A stretch of DNA of 64,000 bases from Hyphomicrobiales bacterium (GCA_016716745.1 JADJVD010000001.1:372001-436000), one strand, 5' to 3'. Positions 7,940 to 17,649 are shown, counted from the first letter of the stretch. The notes: generated by a model from the sequence alone, not told the origin. A program made the numbers and translations.

Positions 7940-9031
7940 TTGAAGACTTCGCTCATCGCTCTTTCCGTCGCGCTCGCCGCGACGCTCGCGGCGCCCGCCT
8001 TCGCGCAGGAGAAGATCGTCAACGTCTACAACTGGAGCGACTACATCGACCCCAAGTCGCTTGAGGAGTTCACCAGGGAGACCGGAATCAAGGTCGTCTA
8101 CGACACCTACGACTCCAACGAGATGCTCGAGGCCAAGCTGCTCGCCGGCAAGACGGGCTACGACGTCGTCGCGCCGACGACGACGTTCATGCAGCGCGAG
8201 ATTCAGGCCGGCGTGTTGCAGAAACTCGACAAGACCAGGCTGCCCAACAAGGGCAATCTCTGGCCCGAGCTGATGACGCTCGTCGCCCGGTACGACGCCG
8301 GCAACGACTACGCCGTCCCCTACATGTGGAGCACCACCGGCATCGCCTACAACGCCGAGAAGGTGAAGGCGCGCCTCGGCGACCAGCCGATGGACACATG
8401 GGACGTGCTGTTCAAGCCGGAGCTTCTGAAGAAACTCTCCGACTGCGGCGTCTATGTGCTCGACAGCCCGGAGGACCTCGTCACCAACGCGCTGAACTAC
8501 CTCAAGCTCGACCCCAACTCCAAGAAGCCCGAAGAGCTGAAAAAGGCCTCGGAGCTATTGCAGAAGATGCGGCCGAACGTGAAGAAATTCCATTCCTCCG
8601 AATATATCAACGCGCTCGCCTCCGGCGACATCTGCATGGCGGTGGGCTGGGGCGGCGACAGCCTGCAGGCGCGCAACCGCGCCCGCGAGGCCAAGAACGG
8701 CGTCGAGATCGTCTACGCCATTCCGCGCGAGGGCACGCTGATCTCGCTCGACAGTTTCGTCATCCCGAAGGACGCCCCGCATGTGGAGGAGGCGCACGCC
8801 TTCATCAACTTCATGATGCGGCCCGAAATCGCGGCGCGGAACACCAACCTGATCAACTTCGCCAACGCCGTGCTCGCCTCCAAGCCCTTCCTCGACAAGG
8901 AGGTGGCGGAGAACAAGTCCGTCTACCCCAGCGAGGAGACGATGAAGCGCCTGTTCACCGTGCAGCCCTACGACGCGGCGACGCAGAAGATCGTCACCCG
9001 CGAATGGACGCGGGTGAAGACCGGCAAGTGA
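7940..9031 (+). CDS. Periplasmic putrescine/polyamine-binding protein (PotF-like)
   Basis: A 363-residue substrate-binding protein of a polyamine ABC transporter. It uses a TTG start preceded by a strong AAGGAGG site. A signal peptide of about 22 residues ends in PAFA. The mature protein begins EKIVNVYNWSDYIDP, the typical PotF/PotD N-terminus, and contains YDVVAPTTTFM and VGWGGDS, motifs of the ligand cleft. No PotG, PotH or PotI genes are nearby, so the binding protein is orphaned here and must use a transporter encoded elsewhere. The neighbouring aminotransferase could act on polyamine-derived products, but that is only a guess from proximity. Confidence 0.88.
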   Translation: MKTSLIALSVALAATLAAPAFAQEKIVNVYNWSDYIDPKSLEEFTRETGIKVVYDTYDSNEMLEAKLLAGKTGYDVVAPTTTFMQREIQAGVLQKLDKTRLPNKGNLWPELMTLVARYDAGNDYAVPYMWSTTGIAYNAEKVKARLGDQPMDTWDVLFKPELLKKLSDCGVYVLDSPEDLVTNALNYLKLDPNSKKPEELKKASELLQKMRPNVKKFHSSEYINALASGDICMAVGWGGDSLQARNRAREAKNGVEIVYAIPREGTLISLDSFVIPKDAPHVEEAHAFINFMMRPEIAARNTNLINFANAVLASKPFLDKEVAENKSVYPSEETMKRLFTVQPYDAATQKIVTREWTRVKTGK

Positions 9032-9139
9032 ACGTTCCGCGCCGGCGCTTGCGCGGCAGGCCGGCCCCACTATAGTCCCGCGCGCCTTTTTCCCGCGCCG
9101 GCCCCGCGCCGGCGCCCCTGATCTGGAGCATTCGCCGCC

Positions 9140-10381
<1,242 letters not shown>

Positions 10382-10403
10382 GGCGGGCGCGCCATGGCTC
10401 CCC

Positions 10404-10485
10404 GTCATCGCGAGCGAAGCGACGCGATCCACGCCGGGCATGGAGCGCGAAGGCCGGTGGATCGCTTCGCTTCGCTCGCGATGAC
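10404..10485. repeat. Dispersed palindromic repeat, copy 1
   Basis: Two 28-base arms (10404-10431 and 10458-10485) are near-perfect inverted copies, beginning GTCATCGCGAGCGAAGCG and separated by 26 bases. The same element recurs at 29323 and 35556, always between genes. It resembles the short palindromic elements common in Rhizobiales genomes. Confidence 0.85.
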
Positions 10486-10514
10486 GACGAGATCCGCGCA
10501 AGAAGCGAGGCGCC

Positions 10515-10847
10515 ATGAGCGGACGCGCCGCGCCTGATCCGGATGCGCCGAGGCCGGGGCCATCCATCCCGCTGCTGCTGCTCGGCGGCCTGCTCTCGCT
10601 CGTCGGCGCCGCCGGACTGATACAGCTTCTCGTCGATGCGCAGGGCGGCGCGCCGCGCGACGTCATCGAGCTGCATGCAATCGCGGCCGCCTTGCTTGCG
10701 CCGGGCGTGTGTTCGGTCTCGCTTGCAAGCGACGTCTGGAATGCGCGCGGACACCCGGTCCTCGCCTTGTCCATGGCGTTGATCGGCCTGTGGGCCGTCG
10801 CCGTTCTCGGGTTGGCGATGCTCTTCTTCCGTCGGCGCGCGCCGTGA
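10515..10847 (+). CDS. Small membrane protein of unknown function
   Basis: A 110-residue protein that matches no family I recognise. A short Pro-rich cytoplasmic lead is followed by hydrophobic segments at about 19-41 and 83-104, with a weaker one between, and the C-terminus is basic (FFRRRAP). Its stop codon overlaps the GTG start of the Lgt-like gene by four bases (GTGA), so it belongs to the same operon as the Lgt-like, radical SAM and SDR genes. It is a candidate membrane partner of that set. Confidence 0.6.
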   Translation: MSGRAAPDPDAPRPGPSIPLLLLGGLLSLVGAAGLIQLLVDAQGGAPRDVIELHAIAAALLAPGVCSVSLASDVWNARGHPVLALSMALIGLWAVAVLGLAMLFFRRRAP

Positions 10848-11545
10848 GCGGCGCCACGCTCCACACCGCCTTCGACTTTCTCGCCTGGCTCGCCGCCGCG
10901 CTGGCGGGCTGGCTTGCTGCGCGGATCGCGCCCACGCCCTTCCCGCTCGGGGCGTCGCTGCGGCGCGACTGGCTGCTCGTCGTCATCCTCGGCGCGGCGA
11001 TTGGCGCGTATGCGTTCGGCACGGCGAACCTGTGGGCGAGCGGACAGGCGGGCGTCGCACGGTCGATCGAGGGCGCGATCTTCGGCGGCGTGATGGCGGT
11101 GGAGGCATGGAAACGCGCGAATGGCGTGACCGCGCGCACCGGCGCCGCGCTCGCCGCCCCGCTCGCCGCGGGCGTCGCCGTGGGCCGCATCGGCTGCCAT
11201 CTCGCCGGCCTCGAGGATTTCACCTACGGAACGCCGACCGCCCTGCCCTGGGGCCACGATTTCGGCGACGGCGTGGCGCGCCATCCCGTGCAGCTTTACG
11301 AGTCGGCGGCGATGGCCGCGTTCCTCCTCGCCTATGCCGCGCTCGCCCCGCGCAGCGCATTCGTGCGGCGCAACGGCTTCTATCTGGCGGTCGGCTTCTA
11401 CGGCGCGCAGCGCTTCGTCTGGGAGTTCCTGAAGCCCTATGCGGGGATCGCCGGCCCGCTCACCGTCTTCCATCTTTTGTCGGCCGCGCTTTTTTTCTAC
11501 GCTGCCGCCATGATCGCAACCGATCCGCAGCGGGCGCGGCGATGA
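10844..11545 (+). CDS. Divergent prolipoprotein diacylglyceryl transferase (Lgt)-like membrane protein
   Basis: A 233-residue polytopic protein starting at GTG 10844, overlapping the previous stop. GRIGCHLAG and, further on, HPVQLYESAAMAAF align with the GRxGNFxNGE and HPSQLYE blocks of Lgt, which moves diacylglycerol from phosphatidylglycerol to the lipobox Cys. The Asn of GRxGN, essential in Lgt, is Cys here, and the protein is shorter than ordinary Lgt. It is therefore probably not the housekeeping lipoprotein enzyme but a relative acting on another lipid or acceptor. ATGA overlap couples it to a Tes-like radical SAM gene, which supports a lipid-modification role (inference). Confidence 0.7.
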   Translation: MSGATLHTAFDFLAWLAAALAGWLAARIAPTPFPLGASLRRDWLLVVILGAAIGAYAFGTANLWASGQAGVARSIEGAIFGGVMAVEAWKRANGVTARTGAALAAPLAAGVAVGRIGCHLAGLEDFTYGTPTALPWGHDFGDGVARHPVQLYESAAMAAFLLAYAALAPRSAFVRRNGFYLAVGFYGAQRFVWEFLKPYAGIAGPLTVFHLLSAALFFYAAAMIATDPQRARR

Positions 11546-12960
11546 ACGCACCCTTCGCGCGCAAGTCCCGCCCCTACATCTTCGCCGGGCAGACGACCTC
11601 GCTGTGCGAGACGTGCCATGCGCTGGTGCCCGCCAAGATCTGCGTCGACGGCGATCTCGTCTTCTACGAGAAGCGCTGCAAGGCGCATGGCGTGACGCAC
11701 ACGCCGATCTCGGACGACGCCGCCTACTGGCGCTGGGCGCGCGACTTCCTCAAGCCCGGCGACCGGCCGCTGACCGTGCAGAGCCGCACCGAGCATGGCT
11801 GCCCGTGGGATTGCGGCTTGTGCGCCGACCACGAGCAGCATTCGTGCCTCGCCATCGTCGAGATCAACGAGGAATGCGATCTGACCTGCCCGGTCTGCTT
11901 CGCCGATTCCTCGCCGGCGCGCAGGAAGCATCTGCCGCTGGAGACGGTCGAGCGCATGTTCGACGCGCTGGTCGCCAGCGAAGGCGAACCGGACGTCGTG
12001 CAGATTTCCGGCGGCGAGCCGACGCTGCATCCGCAGTTCTTCGAGATTCTCGCCGCCGCCAGACGCCGGCCGATCCGCCATCTGATGATCAACACCAACG
12101 GCGTGCGGATCGCCGAGGACCCCGACTTCGCGGCGCGGCTCGCGCAATTCAAGCCGGGGATCGAGGTCTATCTGCAATTCGATTCGTTGCGCCGCGACGC
12201 GCTGATGCAGATCCGCGGCGCGGATCTGACGCGCATCCGCCGGCAGGCGCTCGACAACCTCGAGCGCCACGACATTTCGACGACGCTCGTCAGCGTGGTC
12301 AAGCGCGGCGCCAACGAGGACGAGTGCGGCGCCATCGTCCAGCACGCGCTGGAATGGTCCTGCGTGCGCGGCGTGACCTTCCAGCCGGTGCAGGACGCGG
12401 GGCGCACTCTCGGCTTCGACGCCAAAACCAATCGCGTGCTGCTCTCGCAGATCCGCCGCAACATCGTCGAGACCTCCGGCGTGTTCGGCGCGCGCGACAT
12501 GATCCCGCTGCCGTGCAACCCCTCCGCCATCACGATCGGGTATGGTCTGCGCAAAGGGCGGCAGGTGACGCCCGTCACCTCGATCCTCTCGCACGAGCAC
12601 ATTCTTCAGGACGCGCCCAACGCGGTGACGTTCGAGAAATATCCGGCGCTGCGCCAGCGCATCTTCGATCTGTTCTCGCTGTCGACGACCGACGAGAGCG
12701 TCGGCGACCGCGTCGCCGCGTTGCTCTGCTGCCTTCCGGACGTTCCGGTTCCGCAGGGGCTGACCTACGCCAACATCTTTCGCGTGACCGCCATCGAGTT
12801 CATGGACGCGCATAATTTCTGCCTCGGCAATGTGAAGCGCAGTTGCGTCCACTTCGTCACGCAGGCGGGCCAGATCATCCCCTTCGACACTTACAATCTG
12901 TTCTACCGCGACGGCCGCATCGAGGAGCGGCGACGGGCGGCGGCGTTGGGAGGGCCGGTG
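11542..12960 (+). CDS. Radical SAM protein of the tetraether-lipid-synthase (Tes/MJ0619)-like family
   Basis: About 470 residues, starting at ATG 11542 inside the Lgt-like stop. Cys22, Cys25, Cys34 and Cys46 form a rubredoxin-like metal site. Two CX3CX2C motifs follow: GCPWDCGLC (87, 91, 94, with Cys102 after) and ECDLTCPVCF (112, 116, 119). The second is the radical SAM cluster and the first a likely auxiliary cluster. QISGGEPTLHP is the SAM-binding GGE block. This layout matches the MJ0619/Tes group, whose archaeal members couple lipid chains. The reading frame has no stop until 14244, far inside the next genes, so the real end near 12960 is probably hidden by an indel. Function is inferred from family and the Lgt-like neighbour. 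Confidence 0.75.
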
Positions 12961-13181
12961 CGAGCGGCGTCGTTCGCGTTCTTCTCGGCCTCGTCGGCGC
13001 CATTCTGCTGCTGCCCGACCTGTGCTCGGCGGGCTTCATGGTCGCCATCGTCCCCGAGATCGCACGCGGTCGAAACACGGGCGACGTTGCGTTGTTCGCC
13101 GCGCTCTGGGCTGTCGGCTTCGCCATCGCGTGGGGCGGGTTCGTACTGCTGCGCAAGGCGTTTCGGGGAGGACGGACATGA
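12960..13181 (+). CDS. Small two-helix membrane protein, start uncertain
   Basis: The readable part gives about 73 residues with two hydrophobic segments, VRVLLGLVGAILLLPD and LFAALWAVGFAIAWGG, and a basic end (LLRKAFRGGRT). No ATG, GTG or TTG lies in frame near 12960. The only in-frame options are TTG 12843, deep inside the radical SAM gene, or ATG 13038, which would cut off the first helix. Its stop overlaps the SDR start (ATGA), which argues that it is real. A missing base near 12930-12970 would explain both the lost start here and the lost stop of the radical SAM gene. Confidence 0.5.
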   Translation, partial: ASGVVRVLLGLVGAILLLPDLCSAGFMVAIVPEIARGRNTGDVALFAALWAVGFAIAWGGFVLLRKAFRGGRT

Positions 13182-14002
13182 GCGAGGCGCGTCTGGCCGG
13201 CAAGGCCGCGCTGATCACCGGCGGCGCGCGCGGCATCGGCCGCGCCGTCGCGATCCGCTTCGCGCGCGAGGGCGCGCGCGTCGCCATCGCGCAGCCGCAT
13301 GTCGACGAGCATGCGCAGGAGGCGCTGGCGCTCATGCGCGCGGCGAGCCGCCAAGGGGGTCATCAAGGCGACCATGGCGAGGTCGCCCATCGCGCTTTCG
13401 CCGCCGACGTGTCGAAGCCGGGCGATTGCGACCGCATCGTCGGCGAGACCGTCGCGTTCTTCGGTCGGCTCGATTGTCTCGTCGCCAACGCCGGCGTGCA
13501 GCAGGAGACGCCGGGCGACGCGTTCGACGACGCGACGCTCGAGCGCATCCTCGCCGTCAACCTGCTCGGCGCGGCGTGGTGCGCGCGCGCCGCGCTGCGG
13601 CATTTCGAGACGCGCGCCGGCGGCGGCTCGATCGTCTTCACCTCGAGCGTGCACGAGCGCATCCCCAAGCCCGGCTTTCTCGCCTATGCGATGTCGAAAG
13701 GCGGCATGGGGCAGATGACGCGCACGCTGGCGCTCGAATTCGCCAGCCGCGGCGTGCGCGTCAACGCGGTCGCGCCGGGCGCCGTCGTCACCGACATCAA
13801 TGCGGCGTGGACGAACGATGCGGCAAAGCGCGCCGCCGTCGAGGCGCATATTCCGATGGGCCGCGCCGCCGAGCCCGACGAGATCGCCCCCCTTTTCGCG
13901 TTCCTTGCGTCGGACGAGGCGAGCTACGTCACCGGGCAGACGCTCTACGCCTGCGGCGGCCTCACGCTTTACGGAGACTTCGCGAAGAACTGGTCGTCCT
14001 GA
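13178..14002 (+). CDS. SDR family NAD(P)-dependent oxidoreductase
   Basis: A 274-residue classical short-chain dehydrogenase. It carries TGGARGIG, the TGxxxGxG nucleotide loop, then NAGV, then the catalytic Ser in FTSSVHE and YAMSK, the YxxxK pair, followed by RVNAVAPGAV. A His/Gly/Gln-rich insertion (RQGGHQGDHGE) sits before the second strand pair and is unusual for the family. It is translationally coupled to the small membrane protein and ends the Lgt-like/radical SAM operon, so it may reduce or oxidise an intermediate of that pathway. Its stop codon directly abuts the convergent ccrM stop. The substrate cannot be told. Confidence 0.85.
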   Translation: MSEARLAGKAALITGGARGIGRAVAIRFAREGARVAIAQPHVDEHAQEALALMRAASRQGGHQGDHGEVAHRAFAADVSKPGDCDRIVGETVAFFGRLDCLVANAGVQQETPGDAFDDATLERILAVNLLGAAWCARAALRHFETRAGGGSIVFTSSVHERIPKPGFLAYAMSKGGMGQMTRTLALEFASRGVRVNAVAPGAVVTDINAAWTNDAAKRAAVEAHIPMGRAAEPDEIAPLFAFLASDEASYVTGQTLYACGGLTLYGDFAKNWSS

Positions 14003-15175
14003 TCAGTCGCCGGCCGCGCGCATCGCCTCGCGGATCTTGCCGCGCATCTCGTCGATGCAGACGAGGCGACCCTTCTCCTCGACATGCCAGAAGGTCCAGC
14101 CGTTGCAGGCGGGCAGGCCTTGCGTCAGCGCGCCGATCTTGTGGATCGAGCCGACGATGTCGCCGAGCGCCAGCGTGCCGTCGGCGCGCACCGTCGCCTT
14201 GTGCTTGCGCCTGGCGTCGACGAGCGTCGCGCCCGGCGCGATGAGCCCCGCCTCGACGACGGAGAGGAAGGCGACGCGCGGCTCGCTGCGCTTGGTCGGC
14301 GCGAGCGCGAGCGCGTCCGCCGGCAGCGGCTCGACTGCGGCGATACGCGCTCGCGCGGCCTTCACATAGGTCGTGTCGCGCTCGGTTCCGACGAAGCGGC
14401 GGCCGTAGCGCTTGGCGACGGCGCCGGTCGTGCCCGATCCGAAGAAGGGATCGAGCACGAGGTCGCCGGGCTTCGAGGCAGACACGATGACGCGCGCCAG
14501 CAGCGCCTCCGGCTTTTGCGTGGGATGCGTCTTGCGCCCCGCCTCGTCCTTCAGCCGCTCGGCGCCGGTGCAGATCGGGAAGTGCCAGTCGGAGCGAAGC
14601 TGGCAATCCTCGTTGCCGGCCTTCAGCGCCTCGTAGTTGAAGGTGTAGCTCTTGGCGCTCGCGCCCTTCGAGGCCCAGATCAGCGTCTCGTGCGCGTTGG
14701 TGAAGCGCCGGCCGCGGAAGTTCGGCATCGGGTTGGCCTTGCGCCAGACGATGTCGTTGAGGATCCAGAAGCCGAGATCCTGCAGGATCGCGCCGACGCG
14801 GAAGATGTTGTGATAGGAGCCGATCACGAAGATCGTCGCGTCCGGCTTCATCGCGCGGCGCGCGGCCGTGAGCCATTCCCGCGTGAAGCGGTCGTATTCG
14901 GCGAAGCTCGCGAATTGGTCCCAATCGTCGTCGACGGCGTCGACCACGGATTGATCGGGACGCGAGAGCGCGCCTTCGAGCTGGAGATTGTAGGGCGGAT
15001 CGGCGAAGACGAGATCGACGCTCGCTTCCGGCAGCGACGAGATCATCTCGACGCAATCGCCGACGAGGATGTCTTCCCCCGTGAGCGATACGGCCGGGTC
15101 GATCGCTCGAGCCCCAGGACGCAAAACCTTACTCTGGGACTTGTGGGCGACCGCCCCGGCGCGCATGTGACGCAT
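14003..15175 (-). CDS. ccrM: Cell-cycle DNA adenine methyltransferase (GANTC), CcrM
   Basis: A beta-class N6-adenine methyltransferase that methylates GANTC behind the replication fork and times cell-cycle transcription in alphaproteobacteria. FADPPYNLQLEGAL holds the catalytic DPPY motif. GSYHNIFRVGA and NPMPNFRGRRF are CcrM-specific blocks, and the SAM motif FFGSGTTGA comes after the catalytic motif. A C-terminal domain of about 80 residues ending in the ACNGWTFWH block is typical of CcrM and needed for DNA binding. ATG 15175 was chosen (390 residues); ATG 15166 and a GTG at 15220 are alternatives. It converges on the SDR gene with no base between the two stop codons. Confidence 0.95.
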   Translation of the reverse strand: MRHMRAGAVAHKSQSKVLRPGARAIDPAVSLTGEDILVGDCVEMISSLPEASVDLVFADPPYNLQLEGALSRPDQSVVDAVDDDWDQFASFAEYDRFTREWLTAARRAMKPDATIFVIGSYHNIFRVGAILQDLGFWILNDIVWRKANPMPNFRGRRFTNAHETLIWASKGASAKSYTFNYEALKAGNEDCQLRSDWHFPICTGAERLKDEAGRKTHPTQKPEALLARVIVSASKPGDLVLDPFFGSGTTGAVAKRYGRRFVGTERDTTYVKAARARIAAVEPLPADALALAPTKRSEPRVAFLSVVEAGLIAPGATLVDARRKHKATVRADGTLALGDIVGSIHKIGALTQGLPACNGWTFWHVEEKGRLVCIDEMRGKIREAMRAAGD

Positions 15176-15390
15176 GTACTCGTTACTCGGTACGCAACTT
15201 ACGAACCGGACTATCCGCACTCTCGGTAAAGGCGCCGTTTAACCATGCGCGCGAGCGGTGTCCCCTTTCGAAACGGACGCGGAAAATTCGTCCTCAGAGC
15301 TGAATTTCGTCGGATAGACCGTGGTTTGAGCGCGCGCGTTTACAGTTCCGCAAGTCGGCGCTGTCAGCTTTGGGCTCACAGGAGCGACGT

Positions 15391-15549
15391 ATGTCCAGGG
15401 TCCGGAAATTCTTGTCGAACGAAAGCGGGGCGACAGCCATCGAGTACGGGCTGATCTGCGCGCTCGTCTTTCTCGTGGCTGGCGGATCCATCCAGACGTT
15501 CGCGACGAAGACGACCAACATGTACAACAATATCGCCGCCAAGCTCTGA
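15391..15549 (+). CDS. Flp/Fap-type IVb pilin
   Basis: A 52-residue prepilin. A basic leader (MSRVRKFLSNESG) precedes ATAIEYGLICALVFLVAGG, the Flp signature in which the prepilin peptidase cuts after the Gly and Glu sits at mature position 5. The C-terminus continues with a short polar tail ending NIAAKL. Flp subunits form Tad pili used for surface adhesion. No cpa/tad assembly genes are in the window, so this pilin is either orphaned or served by a distant locus. A GGAGCG ribosome site lies just before the ATG. Confidence 0.85.
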   Translation: MSRVRKFLSNESGATAIEYGLICALVFLVAGGSIQTFATKTTNMYNNIAAKL

Positions 15550-15641
15550 GGGCCGCGCACGCGGGCGCGACGCCCCGCGATTGACTTGAGACCTGCATTG
15601 GCGAACCTTCCGGGCGAGCGCGCGTCGGGAGGATTTTCGCG

Positions 15642-16664
15642 TTGACCCATCTGCAACTTGGCATGGTCGGCCTCGGCCGCATGGGCGCCAATCTCGTGCG
15701 CCGGCTCATGCGCGGCGGACATTCCTGCGTCGTGTTCGATCGCGACCCCGCGCCCGGCGCGGCGCTGGCGGACGAGGGCGCGACCAACGCCGGCTCGCTC
15801 GCCGCGCTGGTGAAGGCGCTGACGCCGCCGCGCGCGGTGTGGGTGATGCTGCCCGCCGGCAAGGCGACCGAACAGGCGATCGCCGAACTCGCCGGTTTGC
15901 TGGAGCCCGGCGACGCCATCGTCGACGGCGGCAACAGCTTCTGGAAGGACGACGTGCGCCGCGCGCGCGAGCTCGCGCGACGCGGGCTCGACTATCTCGA
16001 CGTCGGCACCTCGGGCGGCGTGTGGGGACTCGAACGCGGCTACTGCCTGATGATCGGCGGCGACGCCGACGTGGTGGCCCGACTCGATCCGATCTTCGCC
16101 ACGCTGGCGCCGGGGCGCGGCGCCATTCCCGCGACGCCGGGTCGCAGCGGGCGCGATCCGCGCGTCGAGATGGGCTATCTGCACGCCGGGCCCTGCGGCT
16201 CCGGGCATTTCGTCAAGATGATCCACAACGGCATCGAATACGGAATGATGCAGGCCTTTGCGGAAGGCTTCGACATTCTGCGCCACGCCGCTAGTCCGGC
16301 GCTGCCGGTGGAGCACCGGTTCCATCTCGAGCTCGCGGACGTCGCCGAGGTGTGGCGACGCGGCAGCGTCGTCACCTCGTGGTTGCTCGATCTGACTGCG
16401 ACCGCCCTCGCCGAGGACGGCGAACTCGCCTCCTATTCCGGCCATGTCGAGGATTCGGGCGAGGGCCGCTGGACCGTGCAGGCCGCGATCGAAGAAGCGG
16501 TGCCGGCCGAGGTGCTGACCGCCGCGCTCTACACGCGCTTCCGCTCGCGACAGGACCACACCTTCGCCGAGAAGGTGCTGTCGGCGATGCGCAAGGGCTT
16601 CGGCGGGCATGTCGAGCCGACGAAGGCGGCCGCCGCCGTCTCGCCGGATCCGGCGCATGGCTGA
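15642..16664 (+). CDS. gnd: 6-phosphogluconate dehydrogenase, short NAD-type (decarboxylating)
   Basis: A 340-residue enzyme that turns 6-phosphogluconate into ribulose 5-phosphate, CO2 and reduced cofactor. It starts at TTG with GGGAGG in front. GMVGLGRMGANL near residue 7 is the dinucleotide-binding loop. DGGNSFWKDD and the HFVKMIHNGIEYGMMQA block carry the catalytic Lys and the substrate-binding residues. The length fits the short, mainly NAD-dependent form found in many alphaproteobacteria, not the 470-residue NADP form. The end overlaps gntK by 8 bases, so gluconate is phosphorylated and then oxidised by the products of one operon. Confidence 0.93.
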   Translation: MTHLQLGMVGLGRMGANLVRRLMRGGHSCVVFDRDPAPGAALADEGATNAGSLAALVKALTPPRAVWVMLPAGKATEQAIAELAGLLEPGDAIVDGGNSFWKDDVRRARELARRGLDYLDVGTSGGVWGLERGYCLMIGGDADVVARLDPIFATLAPGRGAIPATPGRSGRDPRVEMGYLHAGPCGSGHFVKMIHNGIEYGMMQAFAEGFDILRHAASPALPVEHRFHLELADVAEVWRRGSVVTSWLLDLTATALAEDGELASYSGHVEDSGEGRWTVQAAIEEAVPAEVLTAALYTRFRSRQDHTFAEKVLSAMRKGFGGHVEPTKAAAAVSPDPAHG

Positions 16665-17193
16665 GGCGCGGGCGCGCGCGCCGGTGGGCGTCTCCGTGAT
16701 CGTCGTCATGGGCGTCTCCGGCTCCGGCAAGAGCACCATCGGCGCGGCGCTGGCGGAGCGGCTGGGGTGGCCCTTCCGCGACGCGGACGAATTTCATCCG
16801 CCCGAGAACGTCGCCAAGATGTCGCGCGGCGCGCCGCTGACCGACGAGGACCGCAAGCCCTGGCTCGCCGCCATCGCCGCGTGGATCGACGCGCGGCGGG
16901 CGGACGGCGCGCATGGCGTCGTCACCTGCTCGGCGCTGAAGCGCGCCTATCGCGACGTCATCGTCGGCGCGCGGGCGGATGTGCGGCTCGTGTTCCTCGA
17001 CGGCCCGCGCGAGCTGATCGGCGCGCGCATGGGCGCGCGGCGCGACCATTTCATGCCGACGAGCCTGCTCGACAGCCAGTTCGCGACGCTGGAGCGCCCG
17101 GCGCCCGAGGAGCGGCCGGTGGTCGCCGCCATCGGCGAGGCGCCCGGGCGGGTGGTCGACGCCATCCTCGCGGCGCTGTCGGCAGAGGGTTAA
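16657..17193 (+). CDS. gntK: Gluconokinase
   Basis: A 178-residue P-loop kinase that makes 6-phosphogluconate from gluconate and ATP. The Walker A loop is GVSGSGKST near residue 20. RDADEFHPPENVAKM binds gluconate and is specific for GntK-type kinases, and CSALKRAYRD and VFLDGPRELI follow in the normal order. ATG 16657 lies inside the end of gnd, giving translational coupling. A strong hairpin terminator follows about 75 bases after the stop. Confidence 0.94.
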   Translation: MAEARARAPVGVSVIVVMGVSGSGKSTIGAALAERLGWPFRDADEFHPPENVAKMSRGAPLTDEDRKPWLAAIAAWIDARRADGAHGVVTCSALKRAYRDVIVGARADVRLVFLDGPRELIGARMGARRDHFMPTSLLDSQFATLERPAPEERPVVAAIGEAPGRVVDAILAALSAEG

Positions 17194-17266
17194 TAATTTC
17201 GTCCCAATCCCGCGCTAGAAGAGTCTCACGCGCCGGCGATGGACATTCGTTCTCGTCAGGCGTTTG

Positions 17267-17302
17267 ACGCCGGGCCGGATGTACGCCCGGCGTTATCTTT
17301 TT
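17267..17302 (+). terminator. Rho-independent terminator after gntK
   Basis: A perfect 9-base stem (ACGCCGGGC at 17267-17275 with GCCCGGCGT at 17285-17293) has a 9-base loop and is followed by TATCTTTTT. It ends the gnd-gntK transcript. Confidence 0.85.
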
Positions 17303-17351
17303 GTGGCCCCTTCTGGCGGCCCCCTCCCCGCCAACGCCGCTGCGCGCTTGA

Positions 17352-17591
17352 GATCGTCGACGAAAGCGCGGCGCTGCGCGCGATCACGTCGGCGCCGCTC
17401 GCGGCGTCCGCGCCGACGATCATCTGCGTCCTCTGCCCGGCCGGCGCAAAACGCGGCGCGCGCTTCGAGCGCTTCTTCTCGTCGACCGAATAGCGACCGT
17501 GCGCGCCTGAGGAGGCGCAGGAGGCGTCGTATTTGGCGGCGTCCGCCAGAATCGCGAGTTTGCGTTGCAAGGCGTCGGCGATGTTGTTCAT
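17352..17591 (-). pseudogene. Remnant of putative DNA modification/repair radical SAM protein
   Basis: The first 29 residues include LAILADAAKYDASCASSG, the distinctive N-terminus of the 'putative DNA modification/repair radical SAM protein' family (about 400 residues when whole). After about 20 unrelated residues the reading resumes with GQRTQMIVGADAASGADVIARSA, which resembles a block from the middle of the same family. The CxxxCxxC cluster motif and everything between is missing. This looks like a gene reduced by internal deletion to two fragments in one frame. The assignment rests on memory of the family sequence. Confidence 0.5.
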
Positions 17592-17649
17592 GCTTTGTTC
17601 TTGACATGCGCCGCCTCGTCGGTCCAACCCGCGCGTCGCTCCGGGCGGC

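Noticed and set aside
6752..9031. Polyamine catabolic operon (aminotransferase plus PotF-like protein)
   Set aside because: Only adjacency supports it; the aminotransferase motifs point to the methionine/kynurenine branch and no other polyamine genes are present.
11032..14244. A single 1070-codon reading of the radical SAM frame
   Set aside because: Codons before 11542 and after about 12960 are shadows of the Lgt-like and SDR genes; only the middle reads as protein.
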